The notes: generated by a model not told the origin, from the letters alone. DNA of 64,000 nucleotides from Acanthochlamys bracteata (GCA_019914995.1 CM034126.1:1927001-1991000); one strand, 5' to 3'; shown: positions 26,001-39,119, numbered from the stretch's first letter. A program made the numbers and translations.

Positions 26001-27182
26001 GACTAACCTGAATATACGTATGATATGCTTACGAAGATTTGTGAAAATGCAGGAGGTTGCTGATAACAATTGTGTCTACAGGAATGAGGTTCAGCATTCT
26101 GTTGGTGAGCTTACTCAGATCTTACAAGACGTAGCAGCTGATCCCACACTTCCCCGTACTAAAACTGTCAGATGTGCTGTGTGCAATCATCCTGAAGCTG
26201 TGTTTTTCCAGGTCAGACTTTTATATTTTAAAGCAATCGTGTTCTTGTTAATGTGTGTCTATTTGAGTTCAATAGGCCACTTGTTTTTCTACGTATAGAA
26301 CTAGAGTTTCTCTTGATGCACCCTTTGCCTTTTGGCCGCATCCTATGGAGCTATAAACATGATGTGTGTAGTGATTAACATAGGCTGGTGTAAGATGCAC
26401 AAAATGATAATGCAAACAGTAGAGGTGGCATAACCCTCCCTTGACCTTTTTCAAATCACCCAAATTGTTATTCTGTTCCACTATGAAACCTTTGCATTAT
26501 ATGCTTCTTAACACTCTGTTTAGTTCATTTTTTAATACCTAGTATGAAGCCTCCCTTGTGCAGATAAAACATGACCTGCATGCATATTGTAATCACAGTA
26601 ATCTGCACTATAGGGATCTAATCTTGCAAGAACATTGAAGGGGTTTAGATCACTAAAAAATTGGCCATTAGGGTCATGATCATATAAGTTCTCCGCTCTT
26701 GTCTATCAAGATAATTGCATGCTTTGTGGAAAGTGTCATGATCCTGCATTTTTCGTATGTTATTAATGTCCCAAGTAGGGCGATGCAGATTTTTGTTGAT
26801 GCTTTCTGCAACTCTGAAATAGGGACTCCAGTAAGCATCAAACGTGTTTCGACCATTTTTGCACTTTGTCCCCTAGACATTTTCGAGAATCCTGTTGACA
26901 ACTATACCCAATTGGTGTTGGTTGTCCAGAAAACTTGTCGGTTGCAACCCTTCCGTAGGCATAGGCGCACTTAATGATGTTACCATGTCCCATATTTTGT
27001 GATTTGCTGATTTTTGTGCAACTCCCTATAATCATATTATTTTTCTAGTTAAGCATCTTTGAATGATGCTTTAACTATTCCGAGTTTTAGTTTTGCAGGC
27101 TTCCGCACGAGGAGAAGAGGGAATGGCCTTGTTCTTTGTCTGCTGCAACCCTAACTGTGGCCATAGGTGGAGAGATCAATGA
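23047..27182 (+). CDS. NRPB9: DNA-directed RNA polymerase II subunit RPB9
   Basis: Small zinc-binding subunit of RNA polymerase II, needed for accurate start-site choice and transcript cleavage and fidelity; nuclear. Exons 23047-23075, 23183-23258, 26053-26211 and 27099-27182 give 348 nt, 115 residues plus stop, the usual plant length. The N-terminal zinc ribbon has C7-x2-C10 (MKFCRECNN) and C29-x2-C32 (CRNCDHQ). The C-terminal TFIIS-like ribbon has C76-x2-C79 and [13 protein letters not shown], with the conserved RGEEG loop between. Intron 2 is unusually long (about 2.8 kb) and contains a solo LTR. All key cysteines are present and the gene looks intact. Confidence 0.96.
23552..23933. mobile_element. 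Solo LTR of a retrotransposon with perfect 5-bp target duplication
   Basis: The block 23557-23928 (372 bp) starts TGTTAAGG and ends GTGTCGTGACA, the TG...CA termini of LTR elements. It is bracketed by GAAAG at 23552-23556 and again at 23929-23933, a perfect 5-bp target-site duplication. No internal coding sequence follows, so this is a solo LTR left by recombination between two LTRs. It lies in intron 2 of RPB9. The superfamily cannot be told from the LTR alone. Confidence 0.8.
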
Positions 27183-27830
27183 GATGTTTCGCAGATCTTG
27201 TATTTGTGTTGAGTTATGATCCAGAGTTAAGCTTTCCTAGTTTCTACATCTGATTGTGATGTATCCATTAAGAGCTTGTATCTGGATTTTGCAGCAGAAA
27301 TACAAAATACATACTCCTCTTACTCTGGAAAATGTGTGTCATTCATGCGTCTGTTGTTTTTTCCTTTTTCAGATTAAAAGTGAGTTGTCTCTGCACTCCA
27401 CAAGCCTATACTGAATTACTGATGCCTTTAAAGTAATTTTAGCGTTTCTTATTTTTGCGCAAAACTTATACCAACAGATTATGTATACAGGTTCTTGTTA
27501 ATGGCTAACTATGATAATTACTATAATTATCATTAATTATTCTATAATCAGAGTCTGTGCAATGCATTGGTTAAAATTTGTTGGTTTCTTCCTTGTAGAA
27601 GAAGTTGGTTTGTGGAATATACCAACACATTGTTGTCAGTTCGACATTGAGCAGCAATGGAAGCGATGGTGAGATCTCATCCCGAGATCTCGTCCGGAAC
27701 CCAGCATTCAAGATCTTGCCTGAGAAGTTCTTTCTAGCCTACTTAGTGTATTGCTTCTATTAGATGAATCTACTCATAAGAGATGTTGCAGGATTTCGCT
27801 GGATTAATACTGAGTGGAAGTTAAACAAGT
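27183..27830. other. 3' flank of RPB9
   Basis: This contains the 3' untranslated region of RPB9 and spacer. Around 27600-27780 some sequence may belong to an upstream exon of the dioxygenase pseudogene that follows, but I could not align it to the family. Confidence 0.35.
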
Positions 27831-27834
27831 TAGC

Positions 27835-28320
27835 ATGTCTCTTACACTCCGTATAGAATGTGGGAGTTAATGAGGATGAAGTCACCAAAAAATTCACAGA
27901 TGGGATACAGTCAGTGAGGAGAAACTATATCCTCCGTGTTCTGAAGGCCATAAGGTTTTAGGCTTTGCTTCTGTGAACATCAACTACCTGCTTGAAAAAT
28001 ATTCTAATATCAGGATATCAGCCACAAAAAATACTGAGTATGTGAGAAGACTGATAGTTCTTTTGAGATTTTTTAAAGATCTGTTGCAGTGGTTTTAGTT
28101 TTCTCTGTGCTCACAGGCATTTAGCAAAGGAAGATACAAAAGCATTGAGCATAGAGCTGTTGTGAGCACAAGTAAGGAACGCCTCTCAATTGCAGCATTC
28201 CACAGTCCCCAATCTGATGCTACTATAGCCTGGGAGAAGGACCATGCTAGCAAACCCTGGTCCATGAGAACTACAAGAGGTACAAAAAATTCCTGGACCA
28301 GATGAGATTGAAATGACAAA
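27835..28320 (+). pseudogene. 2-oxoglutarate/Fe(II) dioxygenase pseudogene (SRG1-like)
   Basis: Pieces of a plant 2-oxoglutarate-dependent dioxygenase remain. YPPCSEGHKVLGFAS lies in one frame at about 27920-27975, preceded in another frame by DGIQSVRRNY. A last exon from about 28111 reads GRYKSIEHRAVVSTSKERLS and IAAFHSP, containing the second iron-binding His (EHR) and the R-x-S 2-oxoglutarate motif. The C-terminus (YKRYKKFLDQMRLK then stop) is in yet another frame. The first iron-binding H-x-D motif is missing after the GFAS segment. At least two frameshifts and this loss make it non-functional. The start was not found. Confidence 0.75.
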
Positions 28321-28689
28321 TATTTCTCTTCGAAGTTCAAATATCTAATTGCAACGTGATATCATGACAAATAGCAATCTATGTAATAACACTATCAGTA
28401 TGCATTATATAAATTGTATGGAGATACTTTGTACCTGCAAATTTTCTCCATGCATCAGCTGATACAGCTAGAGAAAGTTCACCGTCGCACCTGTTTCCTT
28501 ACCTAATTTTCAGTGAACAATTCAATTCTTAGTTATGAAACATGAAAGTGTACAGATCGTTCCAAAATTGAATGGAAGGACAAGGCAGCAACAAGCACTA
28601 GATAAGATAATGGCTTCTTGATTCAAGCATACAAGTAATCTCTAATGATTTCCAAATTTCATCATCTAACTTTCCTCTTAGGCTTGACT

Positions 28690-29037
28690 ACACCTGGGAG
28701 AATCTTTGATGGTGCACATGAGATCCAGCATCACTTGTGTGGGATAACACCTGTTGCTGAAATGAGATACTGGTTGGGATAAGCATCTGATCGTTCTGGT
28801 TTGGCATATTGGTTATAGCTGCTGCAGCACTTGAATCTGTACTCTGCCTCCTTCCAGAGAAAAGCTGACGGGCAAGAACAGCAGCACGGTTTTCTGCAAT
28901 CAGTTCGTGTAAGGCAGCACTCGAGCCAGAAGAAAGGTCTGATGTTGCCAACCAGGGAGCAGTTTTAGATGACAGGAGAGAGAGCATGGCCAAGGGAATT
29001 TGCAACAGATATGAGAATTTGTTGCGCACTGTCGATC
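28690..29037 (-). CDS. Unidentified reading frame, possibly a terminal exon
   Basis: On the minus strand a frame runs from a plausible acceptor (TTATACAG at about 29037-29044) to a TAG at about 28690. It encodes roughly 115 residues including SSGSSAALHELIAENRAAVL and ARQLFSGRRQSTDSS, ending HVHHQRFSQV. Composition (Ala/Ser-rich, one likely amphipathic helix, Gln/His-rich tail) resembles the end of a regulatory protein rather than noise. I do not recognise the family, and no upstream exons could be supported. It could also be a pseudogene fragment. Confidence 0.3.
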
Positions 29038-29099
29038 TTTCTGTATAACACAAAATCGTTGATTTTATGAGAAAAGGGTTTAAACTCTCCGGCATCTAT

Positions 29100-32000
29100 A
29101 ATAAAAAGCAGTCCTATATCAAGAAATGCTGTAGGCCATTACAATTCTATACCCACATATTGCATTCAATCCAAAGTCTTCATATATATAAGTTGAGCCA
29201 TTATTCATTTGTTTTCATTTGAACCACTGCCATATTTGCAAAAGAAAAATAAAAAATAAAAATGAAGTGAACGATTATTGGAAACTACCAAATGCCACTA
29301 TATTCCACATGCTCCAATCAGAGAACAAATCCCTTAGGACCTCCATTACTTCATATGATTACTTTTATTCAATGTCTGAAATGCGGCTGTCAAAATCTCA
29401 TTAATTACCGATTTCCTGCAGATGTTAAGGCGCATCACTGTGCAATAGCTAGTACATATAAAGGCCGAACTAACATTAATTCTAATTTGCCTCAAGTCAT
29501 TATCAAGTGGCTTTCTGCAGTACTATTAAACAAACGTTGAATTCAATATAACCACAGAATGTTACTACCTTGAAGAAAGAAGGTAAAAGAGAACCCATAT
29601 AGGGTGCACATAAAAAAAAACCATTGCTGATTTGGGAGAGCAAAATTGACTTGGGTACATTAAATTGTTCATGCGAATGCCAGACAGACACTTGTGACTG
29701 AGATAGTGCTAGTGACCTTACAAACCTAAGCCTAATGCAGGTCTTCTTTCCATCTTCGATCTAAGCTAGGCTCTACGAAAGATTGTGATTCACAAAAATA
29801 AGAACACTCTGCAACAGCCTAGCTCTGACGCTTTAATTTCTTTTGATTGATTTGAACATCATGACATGATTCGGAAAGGGAAAAGAAAAATTAAGTGGCC
29901 AAGTCAGTTTCTGGTTCCCACTTTTTTATTCGATACGCTTTTTTTGTCTTTTGCAGAAAGAAAGAAGGCCGCTCTGGTTTGGTTTTTGGTTGGATACGTA
30001 TGTTAGGCCTGATATGAATGAAAGAGAAATAAAGTCCATTATATCTGGATTGGCATTTGGGTTCACGTCGTGTCGAACAGGCCCGGTTTTTTCTCACGGA
30101 ATGTGTGCAGATATTGTCACAACAAGTTGGGGAATTTTACTTTTTCTTTCCTCTCTCAAATTATCACTTTTATGCTATTAAACACGTCTTTATTGAAACT
30201 TTTTTTTCTGAAGCACAAGGGTCGGAGTTGTTGGTTCTCTTTTTGCATTGAATTAGCGTGTTTCTACTACCTGAAATTTTAATTTTTTCTATCAAACTAT
30301 TAAGTTTTAAATAGTTTACATATTGTAAACTAAATTTCACAATTATCTTTTAAAATTATTATATTTTACTTTCAATTTATGTTAAAAATTAAACATTAAA
30401 TTTCACTTTTAATTTATTTCAAAAAACAATTAAAAAAACTAAATTCTACTTCTAATTTATTTTTAAAAAAATTATTCTTTATTTTTTAATTTCGTAAAAA
30501 CTTACTTAGATCGTATTTGAAACATGCAACAGACTGGCAGCGAAGTTAGGTTTAGAATGTGTGCAAGGCCTGCCAAGCATATCACGACAGACGACCAATG
30601 CCAGACATTTAAAAGTAGATTGGATTGGGCCGATCGAATTGCATTACGTGGAAGGCTATGAACGATTTGACCAAGATTAGGCCCATAATTAGTGGACTTC
30701 GACTATGTTGAGATTACTTATTAATCCTCATAAATTTAGTTTTAACTTCAAAAAATTATACATAATTTTTAAAAAAATTTTTATAAATTTGAAAGATAAA
30801 TATAAGTTATGAAATAATTTTATATATATTTTAGTATTTATAAAATAGTATATCTAATTTTTTTTTAAAAATTCAATTTTAATAAGCATTTTCAAATATT
30901 TATAAAGTAAAATATCTAAAAAAGAAATTCAGAAAACCTTTTTTTCGATTTGTTGGTCTGAGATGCAAAGTTGGACCTCGTAGGGGAATAGCCAGTTGCA
31001 CGGTTTTGTATTGGTTTGGTTCTCCTTCTATACAAGTATACAACTAAGCTAGCCTTCTGTAGTTCTGCCTTCCCCCTCCTGAAAGAGATTTAGTAACTGT
31101 TTAACAGTACATTTCACACTATTTTTATTTCATTTAAGTATTTACTTTTCTTAATAAAATTTTTAAAGTATTTAAAAAAATTAAAATTTAAATGCAAATG
31201 AATTAAATATCATAATATAATATGGTATTATTATTTTTTCTATGTTAAAAATTTTAACTTATTATACAAACTTTTAAAATAAGCTAATTTATAAAAAAAC
31301 TATTTATTTTAAACACTCGTCAAAAGACTCCACTAACTCCTCTTTTTAATAGGTGATTCCCAAACTTGTTACGTGATATCAGAACAGATCTAACTAATCT
31401 GAACCGTAGATATTGAATAAAATGCTTTGTTGAACTTTTGAACTTTTTAAGAACAGACTAGATATATAAATTAGTAAGTATACAATTAACATATTTGATT
31501 AAATTTGACATTGAAGTTAAAACATACAAAAAAAAAAAAAAGAAAAAGAAGAAAGAGAATGTAACAAAATAAATTATTTAGTAATATATATAGAAACATA
31601 AAGGAAGAGAGAAATAACTAGACTTTTATTAAGCAAAATTAAAAAGTGAAATAGTATAACACTTAAAAAACAAATAAGCTCTCTATTAAAAAAAACATGT
31701 GGGTTTGTTAAATGGCAACTGTTAGTCGGAACCTTTATAAAATTCCTTTTGATATATAATTGAGCAAGATTTTTCATAGCCATTCTACATATTTGACATA
31801 AATGTGATTAGTATGACAAAAGTTATCCATTAAAAATATAAGTTACACGAAAAAAGTTAGCAAGTGATTATAAATACAATTGACCTAGTGACTGTGGTTT
31901 ATATGTATATATATAGAATATGTACAAGTTTCTTTGTCCAATATATTTAGAGGGGATCAATGAAACAAAGAAAGGACCACACCAAAGCAACGATAAGAGG

Positions 32001-34379
32001 TCCAAGCTTTGCGGCCTTGCCTTGCCTTCGCCTTCAAACCAGGGCAACCTAGCTGGCATGCACCATTCTAACTTTACCCACATATTGTTAAAATCAGTTG
32101 TACTGTTGTTCAATTTATCAAACCAACAGGAGTTTGTTGTAGCGATGAACTATCAAGGGACCCAACTACCTCGATTTTTCTCCTTCAAGGCGGGGCTGGG
32201 AAACACTGCACACGTTTGCAGTGTGTAGGTGTACTGCATTACGAAAACAGGTTAAACTCCAGCCACTTCATGCCCTTGAAATATAAGTTTAGGCTTCTCC
32301 TCCTTATAGTTCGCACACACCCTATTATAAATAACTGCTATGCTATGTACAACAAGGTATTCGATCTAACACCTAGCTATGTAGTGCGTACTGTAACATA
32401 CCTATTCTTAATAAATTTGTATGTGATACGAGACTAGGTTGTTGCTCGTCTCGATCGTGCTTGTTGGCTACATATAGAAGGCTTGATCGATCTCGTCACT
32501 TAAAAAAAGGAGCAAGTAGTGATCGATCACGAGAACGCAGGAACCACAAACACGTAAAAAAGATTTTTTTTTTTTATAAAAAGAAGGGCATATATAGATC
32601 ATGGTAGAAATGAGTACCTTTGAAGTACCTTGCTCTATTGCCTTCACTGTCCTTCCACATGTTGTCCACTATAAACTAGCACCGTTTACAGCTTCTTTAC
32701 CAAGAATACTAAAGTTATCACATATTCCAATCCATCTTTGTCAATTTGTTTTCTACATCTTTCTCAAAGCAACGAGTCATATAAATCAGCTAGATAGGAC
32801 AACAGTATTAATGGTGTGCAACGGAAGGGAAGGGACATCAATAATTAATATATATAGCTGAGTTTCTTCACTTTTCTTAAGGTTTTTTATATGCTTCCCT
32901 TGCATAACCAATGCCATCAGTATAGACTCCTTCATAATTCAAGCAAACATATATGTACGCTAACTTATTTGGAGAGTGTTCCGACACCGACACAGAGGCA
33001 TTAAACAAGTACCGAAAGAAAGAAAAGGCAGCTTAAGATTGAACGCAAATGAATCGTATTTGATCATCATATGAAGTTATGCACATGGAAACTTGGGAAG
33101 TTGGCAATAAAAAAATGTTAAGACTTAGGTCGGCAAAGGGAATGAAAGATTTTCTTTTCTTAGAATATATTTAACCTAATAATACTAAATAAAAGAACTA
33201 CTTAAAGATGCAGTCAGAAAGATTTTGTTGCTTTTGGTTTCAGAAACCGGTAGTACGAAGGAAAAGAAAACTTAGAAAAGAATGAAGAAAAATAAAATAA
33301 TTTCAGTATCCATGCTTTGAGCTTCGATGGAGGTAAGGAATTAATAAATCGTTTCCTTTTCCTCCGCATAGGGGCCGGGAGAGGAAGACCCTGGCCTTAT
33401 CTTCCTTGCCCATTGAACGTGGAAGGAGATCGTGCACCGTCTAGTCTTTTAGCTACATGAGATCTACACTCTTATGTAGGGTCCTATATAGGTCGTCCCT
33501 CGTGCTGGCCGTACAGCTGCTGCATATCTTCTTGTCGGAGTTCAATCCATCAGAGTTAATTTTATTTATTAGACATCTCTAATTTGCTTCATCCATTCTA
33601 TATATTGCATCTCTCTTATACAGAAGTAGAGTATCTCCTCAAGAGGAACTCCTAATATTTCATGGTTAAAATCCTAATCCCAAAAGAACTGTAAAGATCC
33701 TAGTTTACCTGTGTTTAATTTCCTTATGTTTACATATATCTAAGCAGTACTGGAATTGAAGGACATTGAAGTTCTTTGGCGTTTGTTATCCCTAGTTACA
33801 GAAGGAGCACTCTCCATTGTCTCTAGGTTACAGATGTTCCAAAAAATAGTACATTCTATTATCAATATAAGGAGAAGCATGCTAAGATTCAAACTATGTC
33901 AGATTGAGCCTGTATACTTCTCCATTTTATGATATTCCCTCGGTCCACTACTACTTTTGGGTTCATATTATGAGTTATATGTTATATATATTGTTATATA
34001 AAGAGCTTTGTAAATCAAGAGATCGAACATATCACCGTTTAAGAATAACCTTTCTGGAAAAGAAGAAGTCTCAGAACCAATTAAGAGAAACCCTTCTGCA
34101 AAAGAAAGTCGCAGAACCATTTACAAAACCACATAAAATTACATACATATATGGCAAACTAGCTAGGTTGATGAACATATACATATATTACTATTTACAT
34201 ATTTATGGGTTATTATTTCACAAAAACGCGTTTGATACATGCAAAACAAACCAAAAACCATCCATTGTTATGAAAGAAAAAGTAGCTAAAGATAGTTGCA
34301 GATCTACAGATCATAACAATACTTGATCATAAGCGAGAAAGAAAGTCGAGAATATCGATGGATCCATTTAACGTACCCT
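29100..34379. other. Long AT-rich intergenic stretch, no gene seen
   Basis: Several blocks are extremely AT-rich and degenerate (about 30250-30500, 30720-30930, 31090-31310), consistent with old MITE-like or satellite-like debris. Open frames are short, lysine/leucine-rich and unsupported. A more complex block at 33360-33560 (GGGGCCGGGAGAGGAAG...) is not recognisable as protein, and I found no known plant microRNA in it. Confidence 0.4.
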
Positions 34380-34918
34380 TCAACAAAGAACATCCTTGAG
34401 CAGCTTGTATCGTCGTCCCGCAGGTTTTCCTGATGATGGAGTGCTGCTGGCTGAACTCTTGCCGCGGCTACTACCCTCCTCTCTATCAACGCTACTAATA
34501 CTGCTCTTACTTTTCTCAGCGCTTGATTGTTCGCGCCGGGTGCTGCTGTCCTTCAGAACTAGAGCTGGCTTCTTCGAGTGAGAACCGTGCCTGGAATTCC
34601 TTCGCTGTTCGCTCAAACACCAGTCACAGACGCTAGTCGTTTCCGATGACGCCTGCTCTTGGTAAAAGTTAGTGCAGTACCTAGAAATTCAAAAAATTAT
34701 AATCATACGAAATGAGAACTTAGTTTCCCTAAAAGGATTGATAGTAATGATGATCATTTCATCACAATAAATAAGAAAAAGAAAAGACTAAAGGCACCGA
34801 TGAAGGTGAAGAGAGCATACGAGTGCTGGAATCTTGAAACGCAGCGAGAGCACTGGAAGATCTTATCTGAGAAGCCGACGTCGCCACACATGCAGCAGAT
34901 GTTGCTCGTTGCTTCCAT
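34380..34918 (-). CDS. Small PHD-type zinc-finger protein
   Basis: Two exons, 34918-34821 and 34680-34380, give 399 nt and 132 residues. The N-terminus MEATSNICCMCGDVGFSDK, the FQCSRCVSRFQHSYC segment and SVCDWCLSEQ form one compact Cys4-His-Cys3 zinc finger of the plant PHD-finger-like small protein family. The rest is a basic Ser/Arg/Lys-rich tail ending GRRYKLLKDVLC, probably disordered and nuclear. PHD fingers usually bind histone tails, but this truncated type is not well characterised and ligand binding is inferred. The intron falls within the Ser codon before the Tyr-Cys pair, and both splice sites are canonical. The leader is GA-rich on the plus strand (34940-35080). Confidence 0.85.
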
Positions 34919-35904
34919 GAATAATAGTACAAAGAGAAAGAGAGAGAGAGAGAGTGCAGCTAGACAACGATCAGATCGAGACAGTCAATACAACGAAGAC
35001 AGAGAGAAAGGAAGTGAAGAGATCGCGAGAAAGATCGAAAGGGTCAGCAAGCGAGCATTCGAAAAAGGACAGAGAATAACGCAGTGTTCAAAGCAGCAGT
35101 GAAGAAGACTGCCTCAAGGAATACAAAGAAAGGACCGAGGGTATACAGACAGACTTCATAGAATAGAATAAGAGATTACTTTTTCAAGCAAAAGCAAGAA
35201 GATATATACAAACATTTAAGATGAATAGATAGGCTAGCTATCATCATCTTCTTCTTCTTCTTCAACAATGAATACATCAAAGCTATGAAGAGAATGGAAG
35301 ACAAGGGAAGGGAAGACTGGGGGCAATCAGTTAATATGGTTTGGTTGTTTTGGGAGAAGAGAAGGAAAAGGAAAGAGGAGAGATAGAGTTTCCACCTCAG
35401 TGGAATAGACAAATATCTGCGCTGGAAAGACGATTGTCTCCCTCCTCAAACACATGGACGCTTTTGGATGAAATGGACTGACTAGCTAATTAATAACATA
35501 ACATGTTTCATTCTTAATTAATGTTCTTTCAAAGTGGGTGTCTGTATTCTCTTATAACTTCCCCTTCACTTTTTCGCAGCAGTAGAGTTAAAACAAAAAA
35601 GATTGGTGTTAAAATGATCCACTTAAACGCAACAAATGAATTGAAAACTAACTCTGATAATCTGGTATTTTAACACGCTAAGGAACGAAAGCTCAGTGCT
35701 GTACTGCGGTTGGAACTACACCAGCTTAAAAGGATTCTATTTTGACGATAATAAATATTAAAAATTATAATTTATGAGTTAGATAAACTAATAATTTAAA
35801 TTAAAATATGCTGAATTAAAAATATAAATTCTTCTAAATAAATAATTATAATTCAGCCAGCTGCTTTATAGAAAACTCTATTTCAGACGCAAATAAAAAC
35901 TAAG
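34919..35904. promoter_or_regulatory. GA/CT-rich leader and upstream region of the PHD gene
   Basis: Polypurine tracts on the plus strand (AGAGAGAGAGAGAG at about 34941-34955 and further blocks to 35080) are CT-rich on the coding strand, typical of plant 5' leaders. A CTT-type run (TTCTTCTTCTTCTTC) lies at about 35247-35263. No coding sequence is seen. Confidence 0.4.
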
Positions 35905-37780
35905 TGTTGAGACAACAGGACACAGCAGAACAGAGGAGTCTCAGAAGAAGAGTCGACTAGATTACTGCTGATCATTAACCGAGTAAAAATGATCAAGTTA
36001 TAGATTTCAGAAGCAAAATCGATCGTGATGTAAATTCAGCTTGAGCAAGATATTTTTACCAGAGCTAGAACAACATGCATACAACAATTTTGGCTAAAAA
36101 GTTCATCAAATTATGATCAACACAATTTTGAAAATTTTGTGAAAGATTGGAAGAAATTCAGAAAATATGTATTGCAAAAAATCAGACAATACTTAAGTCA
36201 ACTTTCACATGAAGTTTGATCAAGATTTTCTCATTCATTTGAAGACAATTTTTGAAAATATATAGAACATCATATCCACTATCATTGCACATCAAGTACA
36301 ACAACAAATGAATGCCAAGAACACAATGCTAAAGTGCCATCAGAACCAGTCTGTCAGCATACCAAATTTGAATTCAGAAATTGAATTTCGATTTTCATTA
36401 AAAGAAAAGCCAAAGATCCAGTTACAAAGAGTATAGATACACTTGATCCACTATAGTTCTGACGATACATCATAATAACCTACTACATGGAACAACTACA
36501 CAAAATGATGTAAACAAATGAAGCTGACAAAAGAAAACTTTACAAAGTGTTGTCATACAAGATTCACAAGATGGAATCCAATGCATATCAGAGTTGATTT
36601 TACTGGAACACTCAGTGATAATAGACTTCAAAGTATTAGCATTCTTCACTGAAAATCAAGTCATTGATTTGCAGCTCACAGTAAGCAAGTTAACCTAAAA
36701 CCATATTGGAGCCAATGAATATGAACTAAGAACAAAAATTCGAAGTTGAACTTGAGCCATTCCAATTACTTGATCAGATCATCATCTTTATATTAGGTGC
36801 CACTGCAATGAAGAAAAAGACATTACAGAAGAAAAAGGAGAAGCAAGCGGGAAAATTGAATTGCCGACAAACTTATTGATTGTTATAAAAGAAAGATTAA
36901 ATCAAGCGATACCAGCAGAATAATTGAGATTTAAATGCTAGCTGGAAGATCTAGTTAATATATTATTTACCTCCATCAAGATCCAACCGTTGAAGACCTA
37001 TTTGACGGAACCCGATTGGCAGCGGCGTAGAAGTGATAACACTGTAACAGGCGCACAAGAGAGACAACCGGAAAATTTCCTACCGTTAGGAGATTAGAAA
37101 TTTCAACAACCAGAGAACAGAAAATATAAGAGGGAGAAAAAGAGAAAAATAAACCGTGTGAGAGACACTACAGAGCAAAAAAAAAAACAGAGCCACATAC
37201 ATAAAAAAAATCTTACATAGAGCAGAAACATCTCTCACTCAACCTCACTGCCTGAGCTTTATCTAGATACATCTTTGGCATTTCTTTGACCTCTCTTTGC
37301 TTTACTAAGCTTAAATTCAATCCAGTGAGAGAGATCCTCTACTTGAAAATTGTTTGTAACAAACATATTCGTTGAGAAGGGCTTGGTTAAGCCTTCTCGG
37401 TTATGCTAATCTTGTAAGAAGCTACGTACTTTGCACAAGGCCCTGGGTAAGGCTTGTGTCTTAGCAGTCGGAGAGACTTATAAGTCTAATAGACTGTTGG
37501 TGGTTTATCTTGAGGAGAGAACCGATTAACATAATGGTGTTTGGCTAAACACATTACTTGGTATTGTAGCAACTTGATAAGAATTAGTAGAATTCGCTCT
37601 TGATAAAGAAAGACCGTGGACGTAGGCAAATTCATTTGCCGAACTACGTATATTCTATGTGTTTGTGTTTTGAATAGTTTTTTATATTATTTGCACTTAA
37701 ACTAAACAGAGAACGTTAAATAGAGAGAATCTGTTTACGTCCAGTCGACTATACTGCCGCTATTTTATAAAAAATCAGCT
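35905..37780 (+). mobile_element. Probable copia-type LTR remnant (SIRE-like), limits uncertain
   Basis: The left edge reads TGTTGAGACAACAGG followed by GTCGACTAGATTACTGC. The right part (about 37370-37760) has the run of short motifs typical of the R/U5 end of plant copia LTRs, including GTGGACGTAGGC and CCGAACTACGTA, and a second GTCGACTATACTGC. No gag or pol reading frame lies between, so this is a solo LTR or fragments of one. I found no matching target duplication at the right end. The ends should be treated as approximate. Confidence 0.45.
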
Positions 37781-39080
37781 CTATTTATATACGAATAATA
37801 AATTAAATTTTTTAACTATCAACTCAATTCATTCCTTCTCTCTTGAGTTGGTCGTGCAGATTTGACCAACATCAACAGCCCAATCCTTAACGGGCACTGC
37901 GTTGTTTTCCTATGTCAGGCCCACGCCAAGGTACGTTTTCACGTTGCTTGGACTTTTAGTTTGTCCGTCCGTCTTTTGATATATATATATAGACGAATTT
38001 ATCACTATCGTCCAAGATCAGAAAAGGTTGATAGGTTGTTGAGATTGGATTATCTAATAATAGTATTTAATGACTTAATGTTATTGATTTAGACTTCATT
38101 TTGATATATTACTGTGTCTAACTACCATGTTAATCACATTTGGAGGGCAAAAAGCATAACTTGTGATATTTCAGGAACTGGCACTGATGCTTGCTTAATG
38201 AACACAAGAATTAAGAAGGTTCCCATATAAGTTATTTTACGTAAAATGTTTATTATATTTGTTAGAAACTTAAGTGTATCTAACAAGACTATAGCATCAA
38301 GAACAAAGATTTGCCATGGTGAAGTCATCACTTAGGTCAGTAATACAAGTGTGCCGGTCTAGTTTTCTTCACAGTGACACAGCCTAATATTAAAGAAATA
38401 TTACAATGTTTCTTTTATTTATTTATTTATTGCCGGTACTACAATGGTGATGGTAAAGAATTCCAACGCAAAGCAATTTTCTATAACTGTAAGAATAATA
38501 CACTAAACCTCTACACAACAGCTTTCTCTTCCGTCTATTCTCTACTACAGAAACTCGTAGGCTTCAAGTTTGTTTGTTGCAATCTCTCGTATTAATCAAT
38601 AGAAAGTTATTATTCTTCATTGCCATTTGGACATGAAGAATAGTATTCATCTAATCAATAACAGCAAGGATATGTTTCATGATAGCTTATGGCCATTGCA
38701 TATTCCATATTGCAGATATAGATTCTGAAGTCCTTGTGTATAACCTCTTCTATAATTCACCAGCGTGTCATGGATAATGATTAATTACAGCAACACTTTA
38801 CAACTGGTAAATGACAAAGTGATTGGTTTGAATGTTACCAGGATACTTACCTTTTAGCTCGTGGCAAAACAATGCTGACAGCATAGATTGGAAGCAAAGA
38901 CGAGAATAATGTCAACCTCCAACACCTAAACCATCTATCACAGAATGGTTTATTTGAAGCTGCAAGAGCAAAAACTTCTTCACTACTTATATCGGTTCAA
39001 CACTTTACGTTCAAATAGGAGTTTGTCTTAGTACATTGTCAGACAATACTATGCAAAATAATTATCTCCTTCATCACATG

Positions 39081-39119
39081 TGCGTGTGCATGCGTGCGTG
39101 CGTGCGTGCGTGTGTGTGT
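39081..39119. repeat. Simple repeat (TGCG)n/(TG)n
   Basis: Alternating purine-pyrimidine tract made of GCGT tetramers flanked by TG dinucleotides. The sequence type can adopt Z-DNA and is a likely length-variable microsatellite. Confidence 0.9.

Noticed and set aside
32400..32560. Partial inverted words around GATCGATC as a hairpin RNA
   Set aside because: Pairing is short and interrupted; not above chance for this composition.
33360..33560. Possible microRNA precursor in a GC-richer intergenic block
   Set aside because: No match to any conserved plant microRNA I know, and no convincing long hairpin by eye.
35176..35412. Minus-strand frame of 78 residues
   Set aside because: Low-complexity translation of CT-rich leader DNA with no family signature.
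37862..38331. Copia reverse transcriptase or RNase H coding beside the LTR-like block
   Set aside because: None of the usual polymerase motifs could be read on either strand.
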